Source of the DNA: Malus domestica | Lineage: Eukaryota; Streptophyta; Magnoliopsida; Rosales; Rosaceae | Assembly (NCBI RefSeq): GCF_042453785.1 | Contig: NC_091666.1 | Span: 26,680,501-26,744,500, forward strand | Direction: 5' to 3' | Length of the DNA stretch: 64,000 bases | Notes under the pieces: model-generated | Told to the model about the DNA's origin: nothing | The model's input: the letters and a program-made list of their open reading frames with translations, nothing else | The model's database searches: none | Shown: piece after piece, positions 11,371 through 23,157 of the stretch | How positions within the stretch are numbered: the first letter of the stretch is position 1 | Layout: each line of letters begins with the position of its first letter | Position numbers and translations under genes: made by a program

Positions 11371-11840
11371 CTGTTGTAAATTGAGAAGCTTCCTCTCAAG
11401 ATCTCTAACAGCATCATGTCGCTCTTGAATTTCGGCCAAAGTGTCCATTATCTACAATTTGATACACAATTTTGGAAATGATCAATCTTAATCAGAAAAT
11501 TAAGTTTTCAACAACCCAAGCTAGAAGAGTTAGGAGCTTAAAATTAATTGTTTAAGATGTCAAAAAATGTGTCAAGTTTGTGAGAGAATGCACAATTTCG
11601 ATTGTAAAAAGTGCTTATTTAGGGGCAGAGAATAAAAAAGGATATTTGACAAACCTAGCCTCCCCCTTGTTCTTGGATTGCCTTCTGGAAAATTTGTTCA
11701 CCATCTCCCGTCTCAATTAATCTTTCAATTGTCTGTACAAAGTAAAATAATTAGAAAATGAGCATTCACAGTGGTATAGATATACCGCAATTTCAATAGT
11801 GCAATAAGTTTTACCTCTTCATCAGCTCTTGCGCCCATCA
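11371..11840 (-). pseudogene. Captured exons of a SYP13-type Qa-SNARE (syntaxin)
   Basis: Three spliced exons lie in order on minus: 11840-11815 (MGARADEE), 11732-11655 (TIERLIETGDGEQIFQKAIQ, EQGGG) and 11451-11371 ([26 protein letters not shown]). Each has plausible AG and GT borders. Together they match the segment of plant plasma-membrane syntaxins (SYP132/SYP131 group) just before and at the start of the SNARE helix. The full protein drives vesicle fusion at the plasma membrane. Here the Habc N-terminus, most of the SNARE motif and the C-terminal anchor are missing. The second exon ends in TAG where the family has Gln. This is a Helitron-captured fragment and is not functional. Confidence 0.8.
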
Positions 11841-12169
11841 CTGAGATTCACAAAATGCAAGAGAAATAAACTATAAAATCAGATCATAGAAATTCAAGTA
11901 GAAGTTCCAGAAATAGCAACCACTGATGAGTGGCAAGTAAGGGGTTCAAACCTGTAAAAATAATGTACCACAAAATAATAGAAAGGCAACAACTTTACAC
12001 ATTATTACGTATAATTTTCATTTTCTATATAGTTTAGCATGTTTTTTGTTAGATGATCGATCTATACGCACACATAGCATATGTACATGGATATATACAA
12101 CATAGAAAATAAACACAACTAAGATAAGGACTACCATCAAAATTGAACGGATAACGAAAATACATATCA

Positions 12170-12232
12170 CCTTCTTTCCCATCTCTAATGCTATGTCATA
12201 AGTCCCTAAAGAAGCAACTGCCTGAAGGATGA
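12170..12232 (-). pseudogene. Possible captured exon, unrecognised
   Basis: On minus, an open stretch reads QAVASLGTYDIALEMGK, followed by a region without coding character. It lies upstream of the syntaxin exons in the same orientation, but it does not match the syntaxin sequence I know. It may be from another donor gene. Confidence 0.3.
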
Positions 12233-12289
12233 AGAAAACCAGAAACTCATAATAACCATAGCAGACAAACCTAGAAAAAGACGGAAACA

Positions 12290-12370
12290 ACAACAACAAA
12301 GTCTTTTCCCACTAAGTGGGGTCGGCTATATGAATCCTAGAACGCCATTGCGCTCGGTTTTGTGTCGGTA
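12290..12370 (-). repeat. SINE/RTE-LINE 3' tail with (TTG)n end
   Basis: The plus strand reads aacaacaacaaagtcttttc followed by the palindrome cccactaagtggg and gtcggctatatgaatcc. On minus this is the widespread plant retroposon tail, with a CCCACTTAGTGGG hairpin followed by a TTG-repeat end. Only about 80 bp is recognisable. It is inserted in Helitron I. Confidence 0.65.
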
Positions 12371-15150
12371 AAAAAAATAAATAAAAAAAATAAAATTATT
12401 CAGATTTTGTATACTGTTAGTTTCTCAAGTAGTCTTTACATATTCATTCAAGATTATGCATCTATTAGAGCGCTTTAAGCAGAACGGTAGCGTAGTATTC
12501 AAAATTATATTCAAATGATCATTGAGGATTTTTTACAAATGAATCTCCCACTATTCTACTTAAACAACCACATACTCAATACCAAGTGAAAATTGCATCG
12601 TTTTTACAAAACATTGAAAAACATATGAACTGATGCCCAACTTTAATTAATCTGACATTAATAGTTGAGTAATTCAACATTCAGAGTTGACAGGAGAGTA
12701 TATAACATTGGAAAACATATGAACATGCCCACCTATTTGGCGGTTGAATAATCATCACATAAATTTACATTATTCACAAATTTGATCATTCAAATCTTCA
12801 CATCCAATAAGTTTAGAAAGGTACCTAGCTTCCTTACAAAATCGTATCTCTACAGGCCAAGGCTCAAATTCCCTTGCTGCTGCCTTCATTCAATAAGTCC
12901 TGATTCAAACAGTCACATATATCAGATATATATATATATATATATATAAAATAAGTTGATGCGTTCAATGGGCATGAACTTATCAGGTATTATGAAACCG
13001 ATTGAACACGTTTAGTGTAATGTCCGCAATTAAATAATGAGCGTGAAAATGACTAACAGGGGTAACACAAACTGCTCAACTTAGGAATTAAAGCATCCAA
13101 TATTTAGAAAATAATTGACAATTTTCATGGTCAAATTAATTAGGAAAATCATAAATAATAAACTCAATTGTTTCAACTGCTAATTCTGATGAAGCAGCAG
13201 TAGTTCGACATATTGCTTCTGATGAAGATTATTATATATCAGTGGTGCAAATTAGCAAAATAATAGTGCTTTCAGACTTTTTGAAAACATTTGAAAGTGC
13301 CTTCAGACTTAAATTCACCAATTTCATAACCTTCTCCATCAGTACCTTCACCTTCTCCGTCCCCCCCTCCTTCATCACCTACTTCATCAACTCTCAATAT
13401 CACCAAAATTCTAAATGACTATCCAGACTTCATAATAATTTTTTTATTTAGCCTAAAATAGGAAAAAACCCAAAACAGAAGATGTACAGAACTTTAGACA
13501 CGAACATTTCAAGATATGAATTTGAGGTCTACTACACATCATTACAGAGGACTAAATTTAAGATCAATAGGATAAAAAGACATGCATTTTGATATTTTCA
13601 TGCATGTACTTCTTGTACTCAATGCATTTCCGGAGGAGAAGAGAAGGATACCATCTCTTTATCTACTCTCTTCCAAAATAGTAGCATATCTCTGGCTAGT
13701 TTCCTTGTACGAATTGTAGCCCCCTCATCAATTTAAGAGATCTACTGACCTTCAATTTCACCTACATAGAATAAAAGAGTCGACAGTTCAGTATAAACAT
13801 TACAAACGCCATCTGATGAAACCTAAACCCTACAAACGTCAGAAAAGGGTACAAATTTTAGAGAGACAACGCTGTCAAAATCTTACAGGAACAATCCTAG
13901 GTAGAGCAAATCTTTCAAAACCAACCCCATCCCTCCCTCACTCTCTCTCTGAAATTCTCACACCCCCATACCCCCATATTCAGCATCACTACTCAACCCA
14001 TAATTCTATCTCTGCATTCCCACTACCCCATCCCCATGCCCCCAAATTCAGCATTTGTTTTTCATCTAAATTACTATGAAAAAGTGTGATTAATAATCTT
14101 AACAACATGCTCAAAATAAAGCCCAAATTATCCGAAATGGCATACACTTCAAAACAAAAATTTAATTCTGCTACAGGTAGGGGGAGACGGGTTAGGACAG
14201 TGGGAAATGGACCACTTTTTTTTTATTCCTTGATTCCATCATTTTGTAGGTGGTCTACGAACTCCTTAATTTAATAAGATTAGTTTAGGACTTGTGAGCA
14301 TAGGTGCTGCACGTTGATAACAAAACAATTTAAAAGTTGAGAAACCTTATCCACTCATCTATTCTATTAAACCTTAAAGATACCACCCAATATAAACATA
14401 AATTAAATATAACTCGAAAAAATACAAATAAAACAAACAATAATCAGCAAACAAAAACCCTAAACATTCATATTTTTCAGATTCAAATGAAACCCAATTT
14501 CCACACATTAAATTCAAAATCCCATCAAAGAAAATCAAATGCTAAATCCAAAATCTGCATTCTCATAAAAAAAAAAAAAAAAAAAAAAAAACTTGATTTT
14601 AACTTTTATAAATGCAAAAAATCATATATGCAAACTTAAAGGAACAAACAAAAGAATTACTTACAGAAATTTCAAAAGCTTAATCATGCGCTTGATGGAT
14701 CTAGTGGAAATTTGTTGGACCTTTTCCCTAATTAGATAGAATTCGACGTTGGCTGCAGCAAACTGAAAAACACATTGTCACCAAGCATAAAAGCCGTTTT
14801 TCAGATGAAATGAGGGCATATATAAATATCATTCGGATTCAACAAACTGCATACTAATTCCTGTTTAGATTTTTTAAATTATTTAGTTACTATGGTAAGA
14901 AACATAATTTAAATAATTATGAGAATAATATTTTAACAGTCACAATAAATATCATAAATGAACTAATAAGACATTTGCATTCAAACAAAATACAAATGAT
15001 TTAGTCAATTACTGACTTCAAATCTACTAATTTTGTGAGAGAGAGAAATAATTACAACATTTTTCTATGCACGACGATGATAAATATGACTCATAAATAG
15101 TTTTGACCTTAAATAAAAGAAAATGCTCAGGAAAATCAAATTTAACAGAG
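12371..15150. other. Helitron I backbone, shared with Helitron II
   Basis: No gene was recognised. The stretch 14170-14390 (from gggggagacgggttaggaca) is clearly repeated at 18265-18470, with the same order of blocks. This marks a shared Helitron backbone. A 25-base poly-A run lies near 14568. Confidence 0.6.
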
Positions 15151-17312
15151 GTCAATACCTGTACCAGGGAAAAGAATGGATGCATCCATTTCTGTAAAGG
15201 CTGCACTGCCCAAGAAGTAAATACATTATGATGAAAGTATATTCATAAATTAATTAAAAAATGAAAGGAAATTATGCATCACGATTTCGACTTACTTTTT
15301 TGGCAACTTGTTGCAGTGAAGAAGAGAGCCAGAGGTACCGTATCAGGTACCCACCACCAACGCTGTGTAATGATTTTCAATATAAAAAAATAAATAAAGA
15401 ACACGTTATGGGCTTGAATTGCAGGTGCACTCTCTCAGTTAGTAGCAAATAATATAGTCATGCTGCCTAACCATGATAAAAATTAACAATTGTGGAGATA
15501 TATGTGAGCTCCAAGAATCAAATCAAATCCATTTGTATACTTGCCCATTCTATTTTCTCAGCTACTAATTCTGCATATACATAATCAAAATGAATTATTA
15601 GCCAAGTCCACTTCACATCATATGTTTTGAGATTATTTTCTCACCAGAACAACAGTTAGAATTCTCTGAAGATACAAATGCATGCAAATCTATAGTTTTC
15701 TTCAGGATCTGTGACAAAAACATAAGCACGCTTCTTATTTCCAAGAATCATGTTGATGAAAACGTTTCATCTCTTCATATTTTATGTCCCGGCCGATAGT
15801 AAACTCCTCTGTTCTTCGGATTTTTCTGTTGTCTTGCATCTTGCGCATTAAAAAATGAACGGACTTAAAGGCTGCCACTTCTAAGTAGTCTTTGATGTCA
15901 GGCAGTGACCACCTGTAACACATGAGTAATTGTCTCTCAGTAATTCAGAATTCACCAGAAAAACAAAATATTATCAAATAAGTAATAATTGGAAAAACAT
16001 AAACAACTTACAGCCTCCAGCTGTATGAAAATGCTTGTTTAATTTTCTTCTGCTGCTTTTAGGAGATGGAAATGGAGGCTTTTTCTTGTCTTGTGCTCAA
16101 TGATATCAATTTCAGCTTGCTCCCAAATGTACTGCAAAAGCTAAAAGAAAGTTACAGACTTTGCAAGTAAACAATAGCCGCTAATTTTTCTCCAAAATTT
16201 TCAGATACCTCATTCCCAACCATACATCCAAATAAAATAAAAGTAAAAACTCCACAGTACCAATACACAACCAAAATTTGAACCTGAAAATCCATCTTCA
16301 AAGTTCTATCAAATGCGAGCATTTACTCAATTTTAAGAAGTTGTATTGTTAAAACTTAAATCCCATGATGAACCCACCTTCCTTAATCTTTTCTAAAGAA
16401 GCAATAATTCAAATAATGTATCCAAATTAGAAAATAACATATGATTCATGATATCTTATACTTTCATATCCAAGTTATGTTTATGCAAATCATGAGAGAC
16501 ACGCATTTAAATCTCATCCCACACGCCCTAAGTAAAAAAGAAACCAGCTCCTCCATCATTCAATGTCCAAGCAGATTTAGCATGTGGAGTAATAGAATAT
16601 CAAAACGCAAGTTACAATTTTTAATGTACTTTAATAATTATTTCTTCAACTTTACCTCCAAGTAGTTCTTCCGATGGAAATAATTGATTTCCAGTGCCTA
16701 ACCAGTGAGGCACCCTTTCTTTCCCACACTCTCCTTAACAATCCATGAACCTGAAGAGAGAAGAATCAGTAATAAGTTAATTGATCTTAGTTGGTTCCAT
16801 AACTTGCTAATACGAAAAGAGAACAAAACAAAAAAAGTTAATCGAAGGATTTTACAAAAGCTACAAAAATTAACTAAATCTCACATCAAAAGAACCCAGA
16901 AATTTAATGAAGAATTCTCCAAAACCCACAAATTAAAACGTAAAATTCTACAAAATCATGAAAAATTTAATACAATCTAATTATATTAATCACCAAATTG
17001 AATTAGATCTTCACATCCAATAAGTAACAGAGTTTGAAAACATTATACCCCAAGAAACCCCAAATTTACAGAAATTGGGAGCAAAGATTGAAGAGATCTC
17101 ATGAAGCCGACATCGAAATCGTCAATCGTGTTGCAGAGCACAGTTTTTTCATTTTGGATTTCCAGATAAAGATTCAAACCCAAAACTAAGTAATTTATAA
17201 AAAAATGCACTGAATCAATTCGAGAAAGTGCAAAAATTATCAAACCTCAAGATCTCTTCCGTCGTTTGCGGACTCGAGCCCATCTCCATGCTCCTCTCCT
17301 CCATCTCACCGA
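15150..17312 (-). pseudogene. Exon-like pieces of an unrecognised captured gene
   Basis: Several minus-strand stretches look like exons with splice borders. They include a possible first exon, MEERSMEMGSSPQTTEEILR, at about 17311-17250. Others are LLQYIWEQAEIDIIEHKTRK at about 16140-16040; WSLPDIKDYLEVAAFKSVHF and LMRKMQDNRKIRR at 15915-15735; a piece ending at gtaagt near 15290; and FLGSAAFTEMDASILFPGTG near 15205-15140. The order and common orientation suggest one donor gene whose 5' end was captured, but I do not recognise it. Some pieces contain stops in continuation frames. It is not presented as a working gene. Confidence 0.38.
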
Positions 17313-17379
17313 AGCTCTCGAGTTACATAAATGAAGGCCACTTTGAGTGGTTTTGATTTTAGGAAGCAGGAAGCCGATG

Positions 17380-17760
17380 CTATTCCAAAGATGGTGTTGT
17401 GGCTGTTAGGGTTTCAGAAAGGGAAAACGAAGCCAAATGAAATCGAGGATCTGCAGAAATGGTGCTGAGATCCCCACTCCTCCCGCTCCCTCTCTCTCGC
17501 TCTGTCTCTCTCCCTATCGGAGGCATGGCCTCCCATTCCCGAAAGCACTCACTGAATGACAGCAAACCTAAACCCACCCCAATCTGTCTCAAACGCACAG
17601 GACAAAATTGCCCTTCCAACCCAGCCCCAATATCAGCCCAAACCTGACGGCTTTGCTGTAAATAGGACATTTAATCTGCAAAAAAATTCATCATAATCAG
17701 GAACAAACAAAAGGGATAGATGAGTGAAAGATGTTGGTAAGATGAGAGTTGAATCAAAGG
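17380..17760. repeat. Junction between Helitron II (right) and Helitron I (left)
   Basis: The stretch 17390-17640 repeats the sequence that flanks the Harbinger insertion in Helitron II (22170-22466 plus 26918-27035). Examples are tcggaggcatggcctcccat and ctgaatgacagcaaac. Directly after it, 17660-17740 repeats the left start of the block (6170-6260). The order 5'-end sequence then 3'-end sequence means two related elements lie head to tail, with the outermost ends lost at the joint. Confidence 0.68.
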
Positions 17761-20059
17761 AATCAGTAGTGTAAAACTGACAAAATGCTTACAAATTCAA
17801 CTCCAATTGTGCTGATGTAGCTATCCAAGTATGAATTATCCTATTCAACGATTCCGAAGCTCAGACAAAAATTGCATGAGAAAAATTGAGATTATATGCA
17901 ATTGTATGTCAAATAATCTGAAAAATACCATATATCCAATTTAAGTGCATAAACCTATAAACTAATCTTCATATATACTTTAAAATAATACAGATCAATG
18001 TAATCTAAAACATTGGAAACATTATCATACAATTAAAGAATCACGATGCAGAAAATGTTCTTTCCATTATTTTCAAATAACTTTTCACCCCACAACACTG
18101 AGCCTCTGCGCATGACCCCTACCCCTCTCCCTGAAATCCTGAATACCCCATATGGTTCTCTCTCTCTCTCTCTCTCTCCCCAAAATGGGAAGTGGAAAGT
18201 TTGGTCATGCAAGACTTAAGACATTAATTATTTAAAGGACCTAATGGATGGCAGAAAATGGTTGGGGGAGACGGGTTAGGATAGTAGGAAATGGACCAGT
18301 TTTTTTAATTCCTTGAGTCCATAATTTTGTAAGTGGTTTGCCAACTCCTTAATTTAATAAAATTAGTTTAGGACTTTGTGAGCATGGGCGCTGCATGTTT
18401 ACAACAAAACAATTTTAAAGTTGAAAAACCTAACCCACTTATGTAATGTATTAAACCTTAAAGACAGCTCAACCTCTAATAATAATCTTATTAAATTAAA
18501 CCATAACCAAATTAAATAATGCAGACACAAAAGCACAACTATTGTCACACGAAGGAATTCACGATTAATACAATGTATATCTGTCGATAAAAAGATCTGT
18601 AGTAGCAAGCAATTCATCACACTATATAATCTGTCATATCTACCGTGAACTGCACTGCTTGGTCTGAAGTAGAGAAAAGAAACTAAGTATATCGTATAAA
18701 ACCTCAGGGCAAACAAATAACTATAGAAGACAACGCATCTAATTGCAAATCGCATGTACATCAAGGTTATGATCATCCATGTCTAGGTTTAAGACAATTT
18801 TAAGTAAAATTGCCACTATATATACACGGAGGGTGTCAAAGGAATTATATACTTTAATTAGTAAAATCAACGGCATATAAAATCCAAAAAGGGAATTCAA
18901 ATTGGAACAGACGGAAAATAGATAAAAGATTTACCAGAAGCAAAACAATCACACAGTATTATCTCCACAATGAAGAAATTGTATCGCCAAAATGGAGATA
19001 GATAAGTCTCAGACGGTTTATAGATGAAGGGAGATAGCAAAAATAAAAAGCGTAATCAGACAGATGAACAATGAAAATTAAACATACCAGGTGAGCAATA
19101 CCAGACATTCCTGCCTTCAAGCAATCGGATATTGTCTCCATGTTCAACTAAACCTCTATAGAAAACTGCAAAAAAACAGATGAGAATCATTTAGAAACGG
19201 GGAAAAAGTTTTCCATTAGCATTTTTCCAAAAGAAGGCAATCAATTGCTTTCACATGTAAAAAATAAAGTTTGAAAATTAAAAATGAAGCAAGTTGAGGA
19301 GCAGAAGCAGGTGACGGTAGACGATACATAAGTTTTTAGAGAATATCAAAATATATAATCTAGAAAAAACAAATAAAGCAGCCAATCCGAAGTTAAATAA
19401 ACAGAAAGAAAAAGACAACTTGAATTGAAAAAAATTCTTTTCTAAACACTTCATTTTCTATATTCTATTGGGTTCAATTTTTCACCAATTCTGCTTGGTA
19501 AAAAGACATACCGCCTTCAGAAAATGACAATCTGCTTGGTTATATAATCTAGCACCAATTCTGCAACTCCTTTCATGGATGCAGCTGCCTTGAACAGATC
19601 GGATTACATATGGCCAGCGGAGACGAACAATCTAATTCCTAATGGAAGACGACATTTATCAAGCGATGACTTTTTGGAGGCAACCACAAAGATGGAATGC
19701 TCTTTCAACAACTGCATAACCGCAACCATTACAATTAAAAGTAGAGAGGCAGAAAAGGACAGAAAAGGATTCACAGAATCTGCTTTCTGTAGTCTGAGGA
19801 AGACAATTCAGGATTCTGGACTGCTAGCGAATGAGAGGCCCTGTATAGCTGACAATCCTGCACACCACATCACATCACGTCACATTTCTCAATCAAGAGC
19901 ATCATAATGCAAGGCAGGCAGTAAGTGATCTCACAAAGCAAAGGGGATGCCAAGGAAATTGATCAAGTGATGAGTACACACCACGGCGCTGACAACTGTC
20001 CAGATACAGAATAAAGAACATCAAACTACATGCAAGTGAATAAGAGATCAAGAACATAC
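17761..20059. other. Helitron II backbone, no recognisable gene
   Basis: The stretches 17905-18010 and 18110-18480 repeat Helitron I backbone (11135-11240 and 13930-14390). A CT-dinucleotide run lies near 18155-18178. The 330-bp open stretch at 19575-19907 has no recognised domain and no splice support, so it is not called a gene. Confidence 0.55.
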
Positions 20060-20729
20060 CTTTCCATAATATGGCAATATTTTTCTTCAGCTTTGTTATC
20101 AGACCAGGGTTTTCCTCGAGGATATCAATGGCAGTAATGGCAGCACTTGCAAGATATGGGGGCAAAGAAGCAGAAAAGATGTATCCAGAGCTACTCAATC
20201 GCTGCCAATTACCATATCCCAAAATTTTATCATTTAGAAACTTTTGACGCTTTTTGTTTAATATATGCATGCACATAAGTGATTGTGAGCACATAATTAA
20301 GCATTCACTAAAATAGAAAGATAAGAAAGTCATTTGCTTGTTAAAAATTTCATCTATCAACAGAGACATCATATAAATGGTTAATAGTGTGTATTCGGTA
20401 AACATACTTGGTGATTGGTGACTCTAGCACTTCCAGTGCAAAATCCTCCTACTGTGGCTAATGCGTGTCCCATTGCACCAGTAATAATATCGAATTTTTC
20501 AACCTGCAAAATCACACCACCAGAAATCACAAACAGGTAATGGATCAATAGTTATGAGAGATACAAAAAAAGACGGGTTTCTAAAAATACCGGAATCCTA
20601 CAGTATTCAGTTACCTCTTCCAGATTTTCCAAGCACACCAAATGAGTTACTCTCATCCAATAACACATGAAACTTATATTTCTCCTTCAATTCAACTATC
20701 TTGTCTAAAGGGGCTATTTGGCCAGAATT
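20060..20729 (-). pseudogene. LCB1: Captured exons of serine palmitoyltransferase subunit 1 (LCB1)
   Basis: Three consecutive minus-strand exons have AG/GT borders. 20729-20615 gives [20 protein letters not shown] then [17 protein letters not shown]. 20503-20408 gives [20 protein letters not shown] then [12 protein letters not shown]. 20201-20060 gives [20 protein letters not shown] then [13 protein letters not shown] and [10 protein letters not shown]. This is the middle of LCB1, the non-catalytic subunit of the ER enzyme that condenses serine with palmitoyl-CoA in sphingolipid synthesis. The pieces are open, but the N-terminal transmembrane part, the first half of the enzyme fold and the C-terminus are absent. 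The short LAEHH-type segment expected between exons 1 and 2 is also missing. Capture by Helitron II is the simplest explanation. Confidence 0.85.
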
Positions 20730-22466
20730 CTGCAAATTTTATTAAAAGGAAACAAAATTCAAATAAAATCAACCTACATCTAATTGCATTCAGCTATTGA
20801 AGTTCTCAGAAAAACTGAAGACAATTTGTCAAGATGCAAATGACAACGTTGAATGCTGAAAAGACAGTTTGTTTTTCTATTTGCCAGTGATTCACGTAGA
20901 GATGGAAGCTTTCCTCAAAATGTAACATGACACCAAGACTTTAAGAAAAACCTTAAAAAATTGTGTCCACTGAAGTATGAGCAACCTATTTTGTGAAAGT
21001 GGATGATGCTGGATTGAATCATAAAACAGCTCACAACATATAAAAAATGAATAAATAAAATTTGATATACGGGAAAGCAACATACAGGAAAATCACTAAA
21101 AATACCAACGAAAAAAAGGGAAAACAATATACAGGAAAATACATTATCTTCATAAGTAAGAAGCAGATTGGAACAATGGAATTAGCAAAAAGCAAAAAAG
21201 CCCCAGCTCAAAACCCAATTTTTTTTCTAAATCTAATCCTAGATATGAACATTTCAGCGAAACCTAAACCCTGGACAGGCACAAATATTCAACTCTTCAT
21301 AGAAAATTTACAAAAATTTAAAGAATGACAACCCCAACAAAAAAAAAAAAAAAAAATCCAAACATATCCAAAATTAGCAAAAGCAAATCAGCCTCTCACA
21401 CTAAGCAAACACAGTAGCAGCCATGCACGCCCATGGCTCTTTCATCTCAGGAGGCCATGACTGACGACGGAATAAACAAAAATACCAAAGAAAGATCAGA
21501 TTCCAAAAAAAACCCAAATCGAAATGAACCCTAGAAATTGAAATTCAGAATTGAAAATTCAAATTGGGGGAGCTCTGATATTTTACCTAAATAGCAACTT
21601 AGGAGTTGCCGCTGCACCACTAATTCACAACTAAGCCATAGCCATATCCATTCCTCAACAATCTTTGAATTCTAATTAAAACACAAAAAATATTAGAAAA
21701 TGGTTAAAGATAAGTTATATAACCGCAGGCAAATCCATTCCTAAGCAATCTTTCAATTTTAATTATAAAAAAAAAAAAAATTGTTAATGATAGGTTACAC
21801 ACCTGACCCAGAAAGCGTTTGCAAACTCCCAAAACAAAACCCTAAAATTAGAAGATAAACGTTTCCTGCAACCAAAAATGAAATCAAACAAAAAATCCAC
21901 ACACAAATCAGCAAAAAATAAAGAAAGCATTTAGCAAGAATCGAATTTTACAACAATCAATTAAAAAAATCTCTCCAGATGAAATGTTCTATTTGTCCTA
22001 ATAATATTAGGTTATATATATATATATATATAAGATTAAAAAGTGAGAGAGAAAGAGAGAGATGAACCTTCATACGGAGGCTAGCGATCCGGAGCTCGAG
22101 AAATCTGTGGAAGCAAATGAAAAGGCCCTGATTTTCCATATTTCTTCTGTTCTAGGATGAGAGAAACGGAAGAGATGGAGCTGTGGCTGCTAGGGTTTGA
22201 GGAGGACAGAAACAGGAAGAGTGAGAGATGAGAGGGCTCGCGTAGGAGAGAGAGGAAGAGTGAGAGATGAGAGCTGGTTGGGTTCTACTCCTGAGACTCG
22301 TGTCCCGTTAACTACAGGCCCCCATACTTTTCTCTGACTGTCCCCCCTCTCCCACTCATGAAATCGAGGATCTGCAGCAATGGCGCTGAGATCCCCACAC
22401 CTCTCTCTCGCTCTCTCTCTCTCTCTCCCTCTCTATCGGAGGCATGGCCTCCCATCCCCGAAACCC
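20730..22466. other. Helitron II body, no recognisable gene
   Basis: AT-rich sequence with poly-A runs near 21340 and 21770 and an AT microsatellite near 22014-22033. No further LCB1 exon was found upstream. The stretch 22170-22466 is the right-hand Helitron sequence that also occurs at 17390-17560. Confidence 0.5.
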
Positions 22467-22689
22467 TTAGAGCAATTCCACCCCTGTGGACTTTGCGCCA
22501 GCACCCAGCGCATTTATCCACTCAAATGAACAGTAATAGACTGGAGTGAACAGTAATAGGCCAAGGCATCTCCACCCCTAAAAAAATGCGCTGGCACCCA
22601 GCGCATTTATTTGGTGTGTTTTTTTTTTAAGTTTATTTCGGATAAGATTTTTAACCCATTTAAAATAAAGAATAAAAAAATAAAATAGT

Positions 22690-23030
22690 TTTAATTTCGG
22701 ATAGGATTTTTAACCAATCTCGTCACGCCACGTGTCATTATCTGAACGTACTATTTTGTGAATAGATTTCCGATATTATTTTCAACCAATCCCGACACGC
22801 CACGTGTCACTTCCATGGTACAATAATTTAGCCAAGATTTCGATAAGATTTTCAACCAATCACGTCATGCCACGTGTCATTATCCGAACGTACTATTTTG
22901 TGGATAGATTTTCGATAATATTCTCGACCAATCCTGACACGCCACGTGTCACTTCCGGTTTACAATAATTTAGCCAAGATTTCGATAAGATTTTCAACCA
23001 ATCACGTAGTGCCACGTGGCATTGTCCAGA
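22690..23030. repeat. Tandem repeat with five CACGTG palindromes upstream of the transposase
   Basis: CACGTG occurs at 22729, 22801, 22871, 22943 and 23013, with spacings of 72, 70, 72 and 70 bp. Each sits in a gccacgtg(t/g)(c) context preceded by a caacca- or gacca-like box. Two alternating unit types give a period of about 142 bp. Subterminal repeats in Harbinger elements are usually read as protein-binding sites. CACGTG is also the plant G-box bound by bHLH and bZIP factors. Confidence 0.8.
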
Positions 23031-23157
23031 ACCTCATCCTTTCTTTTTTTGTCCATATAAACCCTACATCTCTACATCCATCCTCACACCAAGCTCAATC
23101 CTTCTTTTTAGCTCAGAATCCTTGTTCATCATTTTCAAATCTTGAGTTCTTATTACA

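Noticed and set aside
14560-14595. Poly-A run as a retroposed cDNA tail
   Set aside because: No processed gene precedes it and no target duplication was found. Similar A/T runs occur throughout the block.
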